From the NCBI GenBank assembly GCA_029531795.1, contig JAPEIS010000009.1, positions 124,001-188,000 on the forward strand: 64,000 nucleotides of DNA, written 5' to 3'. The translations under genes were made by a program, and so were the position numbers. Below, piece after piece: positions 11,391-23,979 of this stretch (positions within the stretch are counted from its first letter, which is position 1; every line of letters starts with the position of its first letter). The notes beneath the pieces were generated by a model. The model was not told the DNA's origin and did not search any database. It was given only the letters and a program-made list of their open reading frames with translations. Source of the stretch: Sclerotinia nivalis. Its lineage: Eukaryota > Ascomycota > Leotiomycetes > Helotiales > Sclerotiniaceae.

Positions 11391-13246
11391 TCAATGAAGT
11401 GCTATAATTATATGCCGCAGCGGCCGAATCAGTTCTTTCGTATCCATTTCTAGTGTGGTGCTGGTTTCAGAAGACATGGTGCAATTGGTGTTTGGGGATG
11501 TTGTTGGATCGGATGGAGTTGGGTTCTCGATGTCTAGATTGCCAAATTGCTTAAAACTTTCTCCGTCGAAGTCTCCATCAAGGTCAGGAAGAACCTCAGC
11601 TGCCAGGTCTTTCTCGTACCATTCACTAAATGAAGAATTGCTATCCTGATCAAGCCCAGTGCGCGAAGGACCTGCTTGAACAGGCCCGTCATCGAGTATG
11701 CACTCCCCAACGTATTGGAAATGCTCGACTTTTGAGGTATCTGTTTGTAGGAGTGTCGCTTTGTCCATACGCGCTTCACTTAAACTTCTGTAACAATCAC
11801 CAATTCTCCACAAGGCCGTTATCATGTTGCTAGTGACAAGATCCAACTTTTCCTTCAAAATTGGATTGATAATGAAGTCTCCATGATCATCACAGACCTT
11901 GGGTAGTCTCAGCCCTGCCTGTAGTAGTCTCTTACTGATATGAATGTAGGATTTAAATAGATGATCATCTCTCCCCGATCGGTCTGTTTCCTTCCAGGTG
12001 AGACGCCCTTCATGCGTGAACTCGACGAAGCATTTCCTGGCTGCGTCTTTCATGCTTGTGAAAAAGGCAATCAAACTCAAGTCGAGATCGGCCGAGAAAT
12101 TTTTCTTATCAAGCAAACGTAATATATGATGGGATCTGGAATCGTCGTTGAAATCACAAATAATATCGCTCGCTCGAGCCTGTGGGGAGACAAGTGCCAG
12201 CTCCCTATTCCGAAGAACTGCGATTCTCTTGCCGGCAAAAAAATTCCCAGAGCAATCAGTCAGGGCCATTAGCACCTTCAGCATAAGACGCAGGCTTGAA
12301 ATCTCCGGCTTTCGCAAGCCATCCCTCGTCCACCGTCAATGTGTGTATGGCTTTAGGGGAGGCAAACGTCGAAAATCAGTCTCCTTGGATATCTGTTCCA
12401 TTCTCTCATAGAAAGTTTCAATTACAGAGATCAAGGGGCCAAAACTTCTGTCATCATCCTCGTAGTCAAGTCGGTCACAACCACCAAGCCAAGAACACAG
12501 GTATTTGTACAGCATCGTAAGTGTCTCTTTCCGCTGCTTTCGCTCTTTACGAATAAAACTCTTTTTTTGGACCTTCAAGTCTACACTATGGCCATCTCCG
12601 CGGGAAGAAGTGAACCGATCCGACCATACTTCCCTACGGACATATTGCGTGAAGCCCTGACTAGGCAATTGGAGATGTAAGTCTTTGATTTTTTGGCACA
12701 GCGTCAAAATGTCACTGATGGGAGGGATATCGTTGATACTTTCGATGACGCTGACACGAGTTCCAATGCATCCCAAGACTGAGGACTTAACCAGAGCCAG
12801 GTGCACAGGTATCATGGGGTTGGAAATGGCGCGTTTCTGAAGGTGATATTTAGCATCGCGAAAGTTATTCGATAAAGTCCAATCAGGCACCCATGAAGGT
12901 AGGTCCGCCGGGCTCCTGATTTCATATCCTCTACATACAAAAGAAATCCAAAGTTGCCTAGTCGATTTAGAAGGTATAACGCCACATTTGAGTATACCTC
13001 CGATCGTGGCTTGTAGTAGTCAATTTCAATGAGCCTTTCCATTTTTGGGTTGTCGAATTGGCACTCAAATAATGCCAAATATCCGTATATCATATCACAA
13101 GGATTTAGAACACCATAGCCATATCTTGAATGTAAGATTTGAAGCAAATCGTCCAGTTTATCTTTTGAAAACTGATCGTATGTGGAAGATATAAAGACTC
13201 TGCGTATCTCCTTCATGTCTTTCATGTACTTGTAACCAAGCGACTC

Positions 13247-13276
13247 TTGATTGATTGATTGATTGATTGATTGATT
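13247..13276. repeat. (TTGA)n microsatellite
   Basis: Seven copies of TTGA sit at the boundary between the readable 3' half of the HET pseudogene and the AT-rich, degraded part. Read on the minus strand it would encode repeated N-Q-S-I residues, which are not part of the family. Confidence 0.85.
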
Positions 13277-13289
13277 TAACGTCCACACT

Positions 13290-14250
13290 GAGTCTAAGAT
13301 TATCTAGGACGGTTAGGGGCTTTATAAGCTCCTAATTGATGCTATGGGGAGTTGTATACTAGCTAGTATATAATTTATATAATTTGGGTTTCTTTTCAAT
13401 CCTTGAAATGTTGATTGAAGGTAAGTGAAAACTAATATTAAGGAATAAAGCCCGATATCTTCATTCTCTAAGATTTTTCCTTTCTTACTCTCTTTTTACT
13501 TTTTGCTAATTAAAGTATTCCATTGATATAATCTTCTTCTTCAATCCAATCTGCTATTCCGATACCCATTTCCCACAAAGATCAAAAGTCATCTTCGTCA
13601 AGATTACCTTCAGTATAACAAAAAGATCTTTATATTAATGAAAAACAACTAAAAAGCATCACTCTCTTTAGCTCGAATTTATTTATTAGCTTTTTTGTAT
13701 ACCTTCCTAGATATAATGATTTCTAGCTTTGTTTGAATATAAATAATCGAAACCGTTAAATGGAATATCGATCGTTTGAATGTAATGATAGTAGGATGTG
13801 GTTCTAATTCTATCTACACATACACAAAAAATATTTTCGTAAAATCGAGGAAAAAGTGTAATATTATATCGATGTTTAGAGTATAACATTAATTGATAGA
13901 TAATGATATTCTCTGTTTCGTAATAATCGTAATATTAAAATGAATGTATTTTCGATAATCGATTGTTGAAAAAAGGTATAAAATGCGAATAAAATAGTAG
14001 CAAATTCTATATCGAAAAGATTCTTTTGAAATAAAAGGGACTTACTAGATGTATTATATCTTGTATTGAGGTAATAATCGATAGCAGATGTTGAATCTAA
14101 TCAGGGCTTTTGTAGTTATCGTCTGTATTTTGAATTGATATTCGTTTATCCTTTCGAAAATATTGATACTGTAAAATCGTAATAACCCTTTCATTGTGAA
14201 TATTGTAATCGGGAAACCCTTTCTCTCTCTTCCAATGTATCCGATTCCAT
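13290..14250. other. AT-rich degraded segment inside the HET pseudogene
   Basis: Almost no GC-rich codons and no long frame. By position it should hold the middle of the HET protein, but nothing can be aligned by eye. It may be RIP-degraded HET sequence or an inserted, later mutated element. Confidence 0.5.
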
Positions 14251-15274
14251 CAAATGATTCAATCTTAGCTCTGCAGATTCTCAATAAAAAGCTAAAGGTT
14301 CGTAGAGGGCATTACGTACAGGTGTTGAGTCTTCGCCCTCCTACCAAGCGACTCTTCAAGTGCCTCATTTTCACGAATACTCTTATGGAGAATCATAAAC
14401 ATAAAGTCGTCCCATCTAAACCGATGACTTCCGATCTGTGCCCAAAGATCACGTAATAAAACCAGCTCTTGAAGAACCTATACCCTTTTGAACCATTCTA
14501 TATCCGATACAAGGCGAAAGAGATCTTCAAGTTTTGATCCGATTTTTCCTTCCTTATGTATATTTGATTTATTATAAATTAGGTTCTGAACATTGAAAAG
14601 AATTCCAGATCTCATTTTTCGGGTCGATAACGATTTTAATGAATCAAGAAGCTCGAAGATTTTCTCATTCTCTGGGGTCATCTCTCCAAAAAAAATATAA
14701 TAGTATGTATTGCAATTTTATAAATTATGTTCATCAAGTAAACCTGCTTATTTTTCTCTTCAGAATTAGATTAATTGATATACAATCTATTTACCTATAT
14801 TATATCTTTCTGTATATCTCTCAAATAACATAAAACTGTTTCAAGATTTACAATAATAATCAATAATCTTTTATCGATTATAATTGTCTTCATATTATTT
14901 GCATGTCCCCAAATATAAGAAAGTGCTGTATATTGATTTATATAAGATTTATAGTAATATAATAAAATAGAATGAATCAAACTATACGATAACAATAAGC
15001 TGATGAATAACTCGGGGTGAACAATGATGATGCGGATAGCATCAGGCTCGAGAAGGGGACGGTATTGATATTGCTGCGTTTCATGGTCTGAATATAACAC
15101 CTTGTACTTGATTTTTGGAATGTCCTGAGTCGAAGCTTGGAGGTGAAGACTGTGTTGTACGAATGCGGTTATACCGCATGGACTTTTATCGGTCCTCCAT
15201 TGCGACACGTGTTGATGTGGTGTACCCATGGAGTTGTACAGGATTTGCTTGCCATGCAGTAGACCTTTAAACAT

Positions 15275-17106
15275 TGTAAGATCTTAGATCGAAATATGAG
15301 GTAATAGTTTGGAAGAAAAGCCACGGATATCAGTCAACTATTAGCTTGACTGGTGCTGGTGGATATATAAAGTTCGTTGTGGTGTTCGGCGCCTGTGGGG
15401 TTTTAGCTATCGACAAAAGAATGGATGGGCGCAGTCTGCGGCAAGAAAGCTGTGCGCCCGATCAGAACATTAGTAATATGAAAATTCTGCCTAAGGAAAG
15501 TAGTACTGGAGGCAAAGATAGACGAAGTGGCTCATAGTACCTTCCGGTTTCGAACGACTGGAAATATTCAGTGGTAAAAGAATAATGGACTCAATCATCC
15601 CTGGCCTAAAAGCACGTAAAATAAAGCTCTGAAATACCGTGGAGATTGTTCTTGCTACCCCGCTCGGCCCAAATAGTATTAGTATAATTGACTCCTGACT
15701 GAATACTGGCCTATTGTCTATCATTCCCAAGTCCACTCTGTCCTGAAAGCTCTCTACCCACTGACTTTCTTTTCGAGTACCCACCTAATAGTTGATTTTC
15801 TCTTAATCAAAACTTTCCTTTCCACCTAAGAACCCTAGCAAAGAAGCATCCTCATCATGTCTAACACCAAAATCCTCTGTACCATCACAGACAATTAGCC
15901 AGCCCAGTCGAGATTACATTGAAATCAAATACCATCCCTTTCTAATACCACGATCCCACCACACAGTGCATCTTTTTGCACCAAATTCACATTAATTCCC
16001 AGTGTCCATAGATCAACCAGTTACTTACCGGTTCTCACTCCCACTCCATGCATCAACATTTTATCAACAACATTTTGCACTCCTCCTTTTCACTTCTTCA
16101 GCTGGTTCCCTTTTTATAACATATGCACCATCATGCTCGTCATGCTCACAAATTCAAGACCCCAACGCGATAAATAAAACCAGCATATTACACCACTCTC
16201 CTCTCTCTCAAACCATCATCAGCAATACACCATCAAAACGATCCGGTTACATCCTCATCAATGTAATCTTACATTTATCCGCTTCCTTGAAGCCGAAGCC
16301 CGTGATTTGGATATCTGAATATTCAGATTAGTCGGTTTTATGAAGGATCCTAAGCTAGAGAAGACGATGAAGCAAATGAATGATCAGAAGTACGCATTGA
16401 CGATGAATGGATGGCGAGAGTTGTGCAAAGACCTCAACCTATTTGGATCGGAATGTTGGTGTAATGGGTGGCGCATATATGCGTGCGATGAAGGCCCAGG
16501 AATCTCTTGAGTTTTGGAGATACTTTGAAGTTTGGCTGAGTGAGTATAATGGTTATGGAGGAGTTAGGGGGGAATTTCCAAAGCAGGGGGGGTGGGAAAT
16601 AGTTGTGACGATTAAGCGACACCGCCGCATCCCAGTCCCAACCTATCGTTCAATACGGGCCTTCTTCCAACCTTACACAAATATCTCGGATTTCAACTAC
16701 CGGCATAAGGAAACTTCCACTAATTCAACAGGCCACTAACAAACGATCTATCTCATTAATACTCTCAGACATACTAGCCATATAACTAACTACACTGTAG
16801 TTTCCATTCCATAGCGCCATCGGAAAATATCCGGTTTATGTTACATCGGTGGTGAAACATGGCTTTTAGGGAAGCCGCTGCAGCTAATCTCGGATGAGAT
16901 AGGAGACATTAGTGCGGGTTACTAGCCCGAGTGAGGTGCCAGAAGTTAACGGTCAATAGCTAATGCTTATACTCAGTACCGTGTATCATCATTAAAGTGA
17001 GATAGGCAATTTTCTGTACTGTATTAATAGCCGTGTTTTATTTGTACTAAAAGATGTCATAATCATTGATTTTACTGTTCGTTGCTTTTTTCTTTAATCT
17101 CATCCA
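15275..17106. other. Intergenic DNA, no supported gene
   Basis: Several open frames of 60-110 codons exist on both strands (for example 16407-16739 plus, 15491-15784 minus) but none has a recognisable motif, and the plus-strand one shifts frame relative to the plausible upstream codons starting at 16340. The plus strand from 15780 to 16300 is CT-rich with TCA/ACC words. Confidence 0.45.
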
Positions 17107-18314
17107 CTAGGTTAACCAAGTCGGCCCTTTCCCTGCTTTGCTCCTCGGATCCACAATCGCACTCGAGCTCGTTCCTCTCTCATCGTCATAATCTTCCCCC
17201 ACAAATACCACCGGCCTCCCATGATCGAATTCCTTGCTAATCGTCGGTGCGGGACTATTGATCGTATCCTCCAACTCTAATGTTTGTAAATCATCTATAT
17301 CGTCATGTTTAATCGAAATATCGGTTTGAATACCGATTTTTAACGCGGTGCGTTTTTTGGGTGGTAGATAGTTGGAGGGGAGGGCGGAAACTTTGGCGAT
17401 TAATTCGGCCATGGACATTTCAATGTTGAGCTTGACGAGGTAGGCGAGAGGGTGGAATTGCATATATCTGGTTCTGGTGTTAGCTTTGATGTGGGGAAGG
17501 AGGGGGTGACGCCTGAATGGCATGTGGGACTGGAGGTTTGAATCCAAATGGGGGGACGTACACAAAAGAATTATCCAAGCTCATCATTCCGATGATCAGC
17601 ACATCCATAGCCAAGGAAAAAACCACCAGCACCGCATTGAACTTAATCAATGTTTTATACTTCTTCAAGCCGTTGCCTACGAGCTTGCTATACACGGTTT
17701 TCATGAAGTAAAGGTTCAATAATGCATCCACCACCAGATAAATACTTTTCTCGCAGCGATCCCAGACCTCGTTAAGACGGATAAATGTATTTGAGACTTG
17801 TAGTCTGGCAGGTATCCAGATGCAATAAACCGAAATATTAATGAGGGTGATAACAACTGCGACGGCGATTTTGAGATTGACGGCTCTCCGTTTAGAGGTT
17901 AAGAGGATACTGATTCGATTTACTATGATTTGGAGCAAAAATTGAACTTGAAGTGCCCAAAGTGTCAGGATACAGAAGAAAAACGCGAAGCTGCATCATA
18001 TTAGTAAGAGAAAGGGATGTTGGAACCTTGAACTGCGAAACATACCTGGGAGGAACAACATTATCAAACAAATGAAGCCAGCATATGACTGAAAAGGTCA
18101 AACATACAACAAGCTCAGACCATATCATTATCACATATGGGGTGTGAACTCGAGTGATACCATAGCGCTGTCGAACTCGTCTTGTTTGCTTGTATGCCGT
18201 CCATGCTGTTAACCATCCAAATCCGAGAGTCCATCCAAATGCAATCGATGCGATAGATAAGTCAGCGCGTGTGGTAGGTTTCGGCACATAATTTGGTGAG
18301 AGTAATGTGAGCAT
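17107..18314 (-). CDS. Fungal multi-pass (about 7 TM) integral membrane protein
   Basis: Three exons join in phase: 18046-18314, 17562-17990 and 17107-17467, giving about 352 residues. The ATG at 18314 gives MLTLLSPNYVPKP; an upstream GTG in the same frame is not needed. Hydrophobic segments are visible at the start of exon 1 (IASIAFGWTLGFGWLTAW), its end (LVVCLTFSVICWLHLF), across intron 1 (FAFFFCILTLWALQV), and twice more in exon 2 (IAVAVVITLINISVYCIW and FNAVLVVFSLAMDVLIIGMM). The stretch FHPLAYLVKLNIEMSMAELI after the last helix is one I associate with a widespread uncharacterised ascomycete family of rhodopsin-like topology. The C-terminal 90 residues are acidic and presumably cytosolic. 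Function unknown. Introns: GTATGT...GATGCAG, and GTACGT...ACCAG. Confidence 0.78.
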
Positions 18315-21300
18315 GGTGGTAGTGGATGTTGGGAGCGCCTTCACCGAAGTTGGTTCATCTCTAGAGGGGGCTTATTACAATAATTAAATTGAACAAACAC
18401 CTAGAAAAAAAAATGAACAAATAGGAAGCAAAACAGGAGAATGATGGTCATATAACAGGAAAACCCGAAGATACGGATACCGCTTGTAATATAACGCTTC
18501 AGACTATGTCGTTCCGGATTAAAGGCAAAAGTTTCGTTAGATCCATCCCAATACCAGGAAAGACTCGGCCAAAACTTCATTACAGTCAGTAATTACACAG
18601 TAGTGTTTTATTTCAGGGTGTAACCATGCCATACTGTGATGATCTCTTGAAACAGGGGTCACGTTACAGCGACGCTCTGAGCCCCGATTAAAGTTTGTCC
18701 TGAGAAGTATACAGGTCCTGGGGGGAATTGAAAAATCGTGATAGCTCCATATATGACAAATTCATGGGAGATCAGGCATCCGTTGATTGCCAAGGTTCCC
18801 ATCGCCTACTTCAGCAAGAATTTTTGAAATTAAGGCGAAATCTCTTTTTATGCATATGGGCTTGTAACTTTTCTTCAAACGTCTAACGTCCTATATGGTT
18901 AGTAGGTCAGGATAGCAAGAATTTATCTTCCGAAACGGCCCTGTCTTTTGGACGGACGAATGTTTGGAAAACATCCAAAAAATGCTAGGATATATATTAA
19001 CATGTTCGTAAAAATCCCCGTAAAAACCCCCCGGGGATCTACGATTGCTGAAATGCTCACTATAAGAAGGGCCCGGCCATGCCCAATGCCATGGAATTGG
19101 AAATGTGTATGGCAAGGGAATGCCAGAAATCTAGTAACGAGAAGAATGCTATCAGACGGTATGCTGGTGCCAAAGAAGGCTGAAAGACCTTTCGAGTGGT
19201 TCTAAAGCAGACTCGCATGTTTCAATTCCATCTTCGTGCTAATGCGAATTGTAAAATAGACATTTGTCTTTCCTAAAATGTAAGGATAACTTGATAGGAA
19301 AACTACGGCCACATGCTAGTCTATGATTTTGGAACAAATTTCATAACCTGCCAAGAGACGGGACTTGGACACAATAGAATTGTTTGCACGACGGGGACTT
19401 TCGCTCAAAACCGTACCAACGCTTAGGCCCCTCCAATCAAACATACATTAGATCTCAATACGTCGTTTGAGACCTAGCAAATTTCAAGGTCGTTGGGATG
19501 CGGGTTAAAAAAAGTATGATGGGATTTAGAATTCGGTTTCTTGTGATACCGAATTTTGATGGGATATTCCTCAGCTCTAATTTACTCGACCATCCTCAGA
19601 AAATCAATGTAGTAATGATGTGATATCGGTTCAGGAGAAGCCCTGAAGGTCTGTAAAGGTCCAAGAAAGCAGGACTATCTATTTATAAGCGCCGCAGAAT
19701 ACAGGCATGATGGCTGCTTGTAGAATCATGCGAACATCAATTCATATTACGCGGCATGAAACCACAAACTGAAAATTTTCAAGCAGTACTTCAAGTATTT
19801 GGGTAAGCGACGACCTATATGCCTTTACCTAATCATTTTAGTCCTTGTTTTGGGTACAGACTCCCAGTCCATTAGCTGATAGAATAAAGTAAATAGATGT
19901 AGGAGATAAAGTATATGTATTGATTGAGACAATGGGCAGGGTAAATAAGCTACCTTCCAGGCCCATGTGACTTGATAAACCCGGCCCTCAACAAGTAGAA
20001 TGAAATCATGAAATCATTCAATAAAAATAACCAATATCCTCGAAGAATACGGTACCCTTAGTCTGTATTCTTCGGCCACCACGGGAATCATGAAATTTGG
20101 TTGTAAATATATGGGTATGGGTCAGCCAATTGAAATGAGTATTCTGTATTCTGTATTCTGTTATTCATTGTTCTAACTTCTTCCTTGGGGCCCCTTACTT
20201 AGCTTTAATTGAACCGGTGAGCACTAGAATCTGAACTAGCCAGGAGAAGTCAGGGCAACCGACCGAAGCTGTCTAGCCGCTAAAGTACCGCTACAGGACG
20301 GCTCGCAAAGTGGGCTCCATACATACTACCTACATATCTAACTTTTCAAGGCACATCAAACTTTAATATCCCCTCAAGTGGACATCATGGAGTCCATTGT
20401 CAATATTTGACACAGTTCATCAAGTGGTTATTGCAACATTTGAATGCCATTCCTTCGGAGCCGAATTCTCAAGTGCTCGATTTATTTTTCTATTTAATTT
20501 TTTCTCGAATTGACACCGACAAACACGATATTCGACCTCAAACATAGGTTAATTCAACCCCACCGAAGAAGGTTGCAAACTTGGTGTCATCCAGGTATGA
20601 CATAGGAAGAGAAGTCGAAAATCGAGGCCAGAACCTCTACAAATCGCTGTACCCTAGGGAAAATCGTTGACCTGCAACATGGATTTTGTCAAACTACGGA
20701 GGTTGATGGGGGAAGGATTGTAAGACACACCAAAAAATGACCGTGCAGGTTCCACCACACTGATTGAAAATTTGTATGTAAATTTCAAGATTTACTAACA
20801 AAATCATTCAAAATCATCAAAATCATCAAAATCATCAAAATTCATATTTTTTCATTTGGAATTCTATTTCTATTTCAGATTTATTCTAAATCTATTCGAA
20901 ATTTTAAAATCATCAAAAGCTTCAAATTTGTTGAAATTCTATTGGAAACTTGGAAAATCATCAAGATTCGAAATTTGAAGGGGGAACAATTCAAGATCTA
21001 TTCGAGTTTCTTAAAGTAGCATCAAAAGATAGGAAAAACAGCAATATGTGGGTAAAAAATGTCTTACATTACTTACCCATCATTCAACCTCCATATGACG
21101 GTAACCTTATATGTGCGAGTCTTCCATGGGGGTTACCAAGGTACCCCAGTTGAGGTAATTACTCTGTAGAGCTGAGGTCTCTCAGAAGACATGGTTCATT
21201 TGAGATCTATCTTGTTATGGAATACGCAGTCGAAATTTGAAAATTCATTTTTGGGCATTTTGAAAAACACAAAAATAACCTTCATTTGGAATCTCTAGTC

Positions 21301-22092
21301 GGGATTTTGGCATCTGGATCTTTTCATTGTACTGACACTTTGTAAGCAACTAAGCAAGCGATAGATGTATGATGTAATCCGGACCTCGTATAAGTATAAG
21401 TGGTCAAAAAAGGTTTAAGAATATTTAGAGGCACGCCATCTCCTACAGACGGGGTTCAGAACATGCCTATCAGAAAATGTGGGGTGTATAAATTCGACTC
21501 ACAATAATTTGATCCTCTGGTTCATAGCTTCTAGGCATTCGAGGATGCTAGGGCCAGGATGCTAAAGTCAAATATAGATAGAAATATAAGGTTACTCTTC
21601 GAGTCGTTTTCAACACATTCTTTTCTATTTTTGGGCATACAACTTGTCCTTGAACTTTATGTCAAAATCAAAATCGGCAGATTGGAGATAAATAACTATT
21701 TATCCATTGGATAAGGTTTCCGTAAACTGTATAATCATCTACACCTTCTGTGCTCCGTTCTTCTTACCAAGATTCCATCTATTCCTCTAAAGTGGGGTAT
21801 TTGCTTCTCCGCTGTACGTGCTAATGACGGACATGAAAGATTCGATCTGATGAATTTGTACATGAACTAATGCCATGTTCATGGCTGCAGACAATTTGGT
21901 CAAAGGCTTGGTCCTTTATCTTGTTTCCGTATTTCCATTACATAAAGTAAACATCTCAAACCATTGCCACCCATCAATTTCATCTAATACAATAGCATGA
22001 GATACAGACATGGATGGAATATATGAGTATAACCGAAAAACTTCTGTCTCTTGTGACAGCAAGAAATATGCCTCGATATGTTATTCTATCAA
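18315..22092. other. 3.8-kb gene-poor stretch
   Basis: No supported gene on either strand. It contains a small ATCATCAAA-type repeat at about 20805-20845 and a TATTCTGTATTCTG duplication near 20142-20160. Open frames such as 18948-19205 and 20950-21153 lack domain or splice evidence. A tRNA-like block near 20220-20300 was examined and rejected. Confidence 0.5.
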
Positions 22093-23408
22093 TCACCAAA
22101 CAAGTCTATTTTGACCAAATCTAGTCATTAACGGGAAGTACAAAACAGAAGAATAGCCATCCACATTCAGAATTTCAACTCCCTTCTCTATAAAAATTCC
22201 CGAAACATAGTCTCTGAAAGTGATAGGCCAGGATGGAGTATCCCAATATCTAGCTTTTAAGTCTTTACTAGTGGCGACACTAACCTGCTCAGCGATCTTA
22301 TTCAGCTGTGCCGAACTAAATTTCCATAACCATAGTCTGCCAATAGCTTTAGACATCGAAACACTAGCGTAGTAAGAATTGGTGTTATCGTAAAGAGGAT
22401 TCGCAATATCTTCCAAAGGGGCATCGTAAAATACATCGCGGTAGGTAGTATTAGAAACCAGGAGGTCGAAGGGAGCCTTCCCGGAAGCGACAACTATGAT
22501 TGGGGCCCAAGTGAGTCCTTTCGAACTGCTCCAGTGGGTAAGCCAGTTCTTGAGTCGGAAATTCTCTAAATGTCGATTTACATATGGCCATAGTTCGCTG
22601 CCGTCAGATTTAAAATCCAGGAAGAGTGTAAATGTAGTGCCCGGACTCGATTGAAAGATACCACTCCAGCCAGCACTATCCGAATTATTGAAGTCATTAT
22701 TCAGATTTTCGAGTATGGTAATCAAAGGTCCAATATATAAGCTTTGCAGTGCACGGTCTTGTGTCAACGATCTTGGAGAATGGCCAACTAATAGGTCGTC
22801 ACTTTCGGGTTTTGTCGGAAGATATATGTCTGCTTCTACGCTTATGCATCCAGCTGCTAAAGCTTGAAAAAGCGGGACAGTACGCCAATAATCATTGTGT
22901 GAATGGCATGCCATTGGAAGTATTCCTTGGTTGAAGTCCGATTGCCAAGGAGAAAGCAAGCCGATGGAGTCTTCGGGGCTTCGCCAATCGTCTATTATAG
23001 AACTGACTTTGTTGGAGGGAAATCGAGGTTTATGATGGCGACGCAGGGTTAGAAGTAGAGATAACCAAATTCTATCAGAACCGAAGTTAGACTATTTGAG
23101 CTTTAAGACAGGAAATATCGAGCGGGAGTACTGACAGAGTAGCGATGACTCCAAGAACAATCATGAAACCAATGATACGGAGCCAGTGTCTCCGAACACC
23201 AGTTTTCTCATTATTTTGCCGTGCATTTTTCTTCTCGTTGCCATGAAGTAAACCTTTCCAACTACCATCACTGGAGCTGCGTCGATGGCTGAGACTATCT
23301 TCAGATGAACATGACGAGCGTTCTTCATCTTCTGCGAGTTCTGAACTTATTAGCTGTTGATAATTGTATTCATTCAGTGTTATACACACCAAACTGAGAA
23401 TTCGCCAT
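22093..23408 (-). CDS. AIM6: AIM6-family PLC-like phosphodiesterase, membrane-anchored
   Basis: AIM6 proteins carry a PLC-like/glycerophosphodiester phosphodiesterase TIM barrel; the substrate is not established. Exons 23390-23408, 23136-23340 and 22093-23071 join in phase to about 400 residues. The first codes only MANSQF plus one base and has a GTGTGT donor; the second intron runs from GTCAGT to GATAG with a CTAAC branch point. An N-terminal acidic/serine-rich segment is followed by one membrane helix made partly from each side of intron 2 (IIGFMIVLGVIATL + IWLSLLLTL), so the catalytic domain probably faces a lumen or the outside. The barrel starts at ACHSHNDYWR (the HNDY catalytic motif), then GCISVEADIYL, then LFLDFKSDG, all family hallmarks. 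It follows a 70-residue membrane-protein gene on the same strand with a gap of about 210 bp. Confidence 0.88.
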
Positions 23409-23482
23409 TGCCGCTTCGGTTGAGTGAAGTATAGTGCGCAGTACCTACACAAACATGTGTACAACTGGAAGAGAATGGAGGA

Positions 23483-23520
23483 GTGTGTGATGACTTGTGT
23501 GATGACTTGTGTGATGAGTT
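23483..23520. repeat. 12-bp tandem repeat, 3 copies
   Basis: TGTGTGATGACT is repeated about three times in the short promoter between the AIM6 gene and the small membrane-protein gene. Confidence 0.75.
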
Positions 23521-23620
23521 TCCAAAGATTTCATGAAGTATATCGATATGAAGAAGTAGTGTTATAGAAATCAACAACAACACCACCAACAAAATCTCAA
23601 CGGATGAAAAGAAAGCCAAC

Positions 23621-23979
23621 TTACAGCGAGTCCCCTTCCTCCTATATCATCTTCCAAGCCTCAGAATAAAGACCAAAGTATCTCCAAATCTTCATGGTCA
23701 TGCTTCACAATTATTGTGTCATCCAAACATGTAATTTACGTACTCTCCCAGCTCCTGTAGGATTGATCTTCTCATTTTCATCATCAGCGGCGAAGACATC
23801 TGCTTTCTCCAATGGCATAAGTATATACTTGTGAGGCACAGAATCAAAGCGACCCCAAGCAGTTTGTTTGAAACAAAATAAGCTTATGAGCACCGCATAT
23901 ATCGTGTATTCTTAAAAATCTGACCATCGTCTCAGTATCAGATGGACTTCTTACGTGGTTGTTTGGACTGGGGCGGCAT
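23621..23979 (-). CDS. Small single-pass membrane protein, 70 residues, three exons
   Basis: This gene is invisible to plain frame scanning. Exon 1 (23955-23979) gives MPPQSKQP plus one base; exon 2 (23744-23910) gives the body; exon 3 (23621-23641) gives EEGDSL and a TAA. Donors are GTAAGA and GTACGT, acceptors TTTTTAAG and GATATAG, and all phases agree. The product has a hydrophobic stretch at about residues 9-22 (QYTIYAVLISLFCF), then a soluble stretch with RFDSVPHKYILMPLEKAD and INPTGAGR that looks constrained. Topology suggests a type II or tail-out single-pass protein of an inner membrane or the ER. I do not recognise the family. The AIM6 gene begins about 210 bp further on in the same direction. 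Confidence 0.6.

Larger units (their letters stand above)
11391..15274 (-). pseudogene. HET-domain (heterokaryon incompatibility) protein, broken
   Basis: HET proteins trigger non-self recognition death in filamentous fungi. Reading the minus strand from 15274, the N-terminal part shows YRPLLEPDAIRI, then YTALSYIWG (the HET hallmark), then NLETVLCYLRD. The expected CINQ region reads YIN-stop (TAA at 14771-14773, where CAA is expected). About 100 codons on, WFKRVWVLQE reads WFKRV-stop-VLQE (TAG at 14478-14480 for TGG). From about 14250 to 13290 the sequence is AT-rich and unreadable. From 13288 the C-terminal part is recognisable: LLQILHSRYG, CDMIYGYLALF, DYYKPRSEVY, then after a one-base frame change near 12930-12950 PADLPSWVPDW, then a further frame to an in-frame TGA at 12336-12338 and a last open stretch to 11391. 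Both N-terminal stops are single C:G to T:A changes, as RIP makes. The C-terminal half has normal base composition. Confidence 0.85.

Noticed and set aside
16340..16739. Short plus-strand gene starting near MKDPKLEKTMKQMND
   Set aside because: The frame stops after about 55 codons and the following frame lacks an intron signal; no family recognised.
20215..20310. tRNA-like block on the minus strand with GTTCAGATTC and a 5-bp stem resembling a T arm
   Set aside because: The loop is one base too long, no 5' acceptor strand pairs with the GTGCTCACC end, and no clover-leaf anticodon arm forms.
23483..23520. Possible CRISPR-like array
   Set aside because: The repeats are contiguous 12-mers without spacers, in a eukaryotic genome.
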